This document shows positions 5,661 to 5,903 of a stretch of 5,903 nucleotides of DNA, one piece after another. This stretch comes from an uncultured Treponema sp. (lineage in GTDB: Bacteria; Spirochaetota; Spirochaetia; Treponematales; Treponemataceae). Where the stretch lies: contig CALELJ010000139.1 of the NCBI GenBank assembly GCA_937902445.1, forward strand, positions 1 to 5,903, read 5' to 3'. Each line of letters begins with the position of its first letter. The first letter of the stretch is position 1. Both the position numbers and the translations under genes were made by a program. The notes below the pieces were generated by a model. It had not been told where the DNA came from, ran no database searches, and saw only the letters and a list, made by a program, of their open reading frames with translations.

Positions 5661-5903
5661 TTAGTGTGCCGCCGCAAAACTCTTGAGCCTGTTCTTGAGC
5701 ACGACTGCAACAACAGTGATGATAAGAATAAGTACAAAAGAAAGTGCGTTGATTACAGGGCTTACTCCAAAGCGGATCATGGAATAAACGTAAAGCGGAA
5801 GTGTTGAGCTTCCTGGACCTGAAACAAGGGCCGTGATGACATAGTCTTCAAGAGACATGGTCACGCTCATCATGAAGCCGCTGATGATGCCAGGCATGAT
5901 TGC
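5661..5903 (-). CDS. potC: spermidine/putrescine ABC transporter permease, C-terminal part (partial)
   Basis: The last 80 residues and stop of a membrane permease enter from the right edge. The fragment starts A-I-M-P-G-I-I-S-G-F and continues with MSLEDYVITALVSGPG and LPLYVYSMIRFGVSPVINAL. This corresponds closely to the C-terminal region of PotC, just after the EAA loop that contacts the ATPase. A final hydrophobic segment of about 20 residues is followed by a short basic tail (KNRLKS) expected in the cytoplasm. Together with PotB it would form the channel for polyamine import driven by PotA. PotI, the putrescine-specific paralogue, is the alternative name. The start and upstream operon genes lie outside the window. 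Confidence 0.9.
   Translation of the reverse strand, partial: AIMPGIISGFMMSVTMSLEDYVITALVSGPGSSTLPLYVYSMIRFGVSPVINALSFVLILIITVVAVVLKNRLKSFAAAH

Overview
The window (5,903 bases, moderate G+C) reads as ordinary chromosomal DNA of a host-associated or gut bacterium. A Treponema-like spirochaete is my best guess. That rests on remembered resemblance of the polyamine-binding lipoprotein, the AroA variant and the N-terminal fragment to proteins of that kind of organism, not on a marker gene, so it is inference. I see no insertion sequence, tRNA, rRNA or CRISPR array.

Layout from left to right. (1) 1-558, minus strand: the N-terminal 186 residues of a large cytoplasmic protein, probably carbohydrate-active (GH94/cellobiose-phosphorylase-like), running off the left edge. 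(2) 559-816: its control region. On the minus strand this holds a strong sigma-70-type promoter, a perfect 12-bp LacI-type palindrome touching its -35 box, and a roughly 139-base leader with a hairpin followed by seven Ts. (3) 817-3869, minus strand: a two-gene unit, aroA (EPSP synthase) followed 23 bases later by an AMP-forming acyl-CoA synthetase. (4) 3870-3935: a 66-base divergent promoter region. One self-complementary TTGCAA appears to serve as -35 box for aroA on one strand and for a PAP2-family membrane phosphatase on the other. Both -10 boxes end 7 bases before their start codons, so both mRNAs look leaderless or nearly so. (5) 3936-4538, plus strand: the PAP2 protein. (6) 4548-5903, minus strand: the 3' end of a polyamine ABC transporter operon, with the C-terminus of PotC followed by the complete lipoprotein PotD. 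It converges on the PAP2 gene with only 9 bases between the stop codons.

How they work together: aroA makes EPSP for chorismate and aromatic compounds, and the co-transcribed ligase would activate an unidentified carboxylic acid as its CoA thioester. PotC and PotD belong to spermidine/putrescine uptake, with the other subunits expected beyond the right edge. The leftmost gene looks like a sugar-regulated locus independent of the rest. The main points for a second look are the symmetric leaderless divergent promoter and the operator/leader arrangement of the leftmost gene. No wholly new system is evident.
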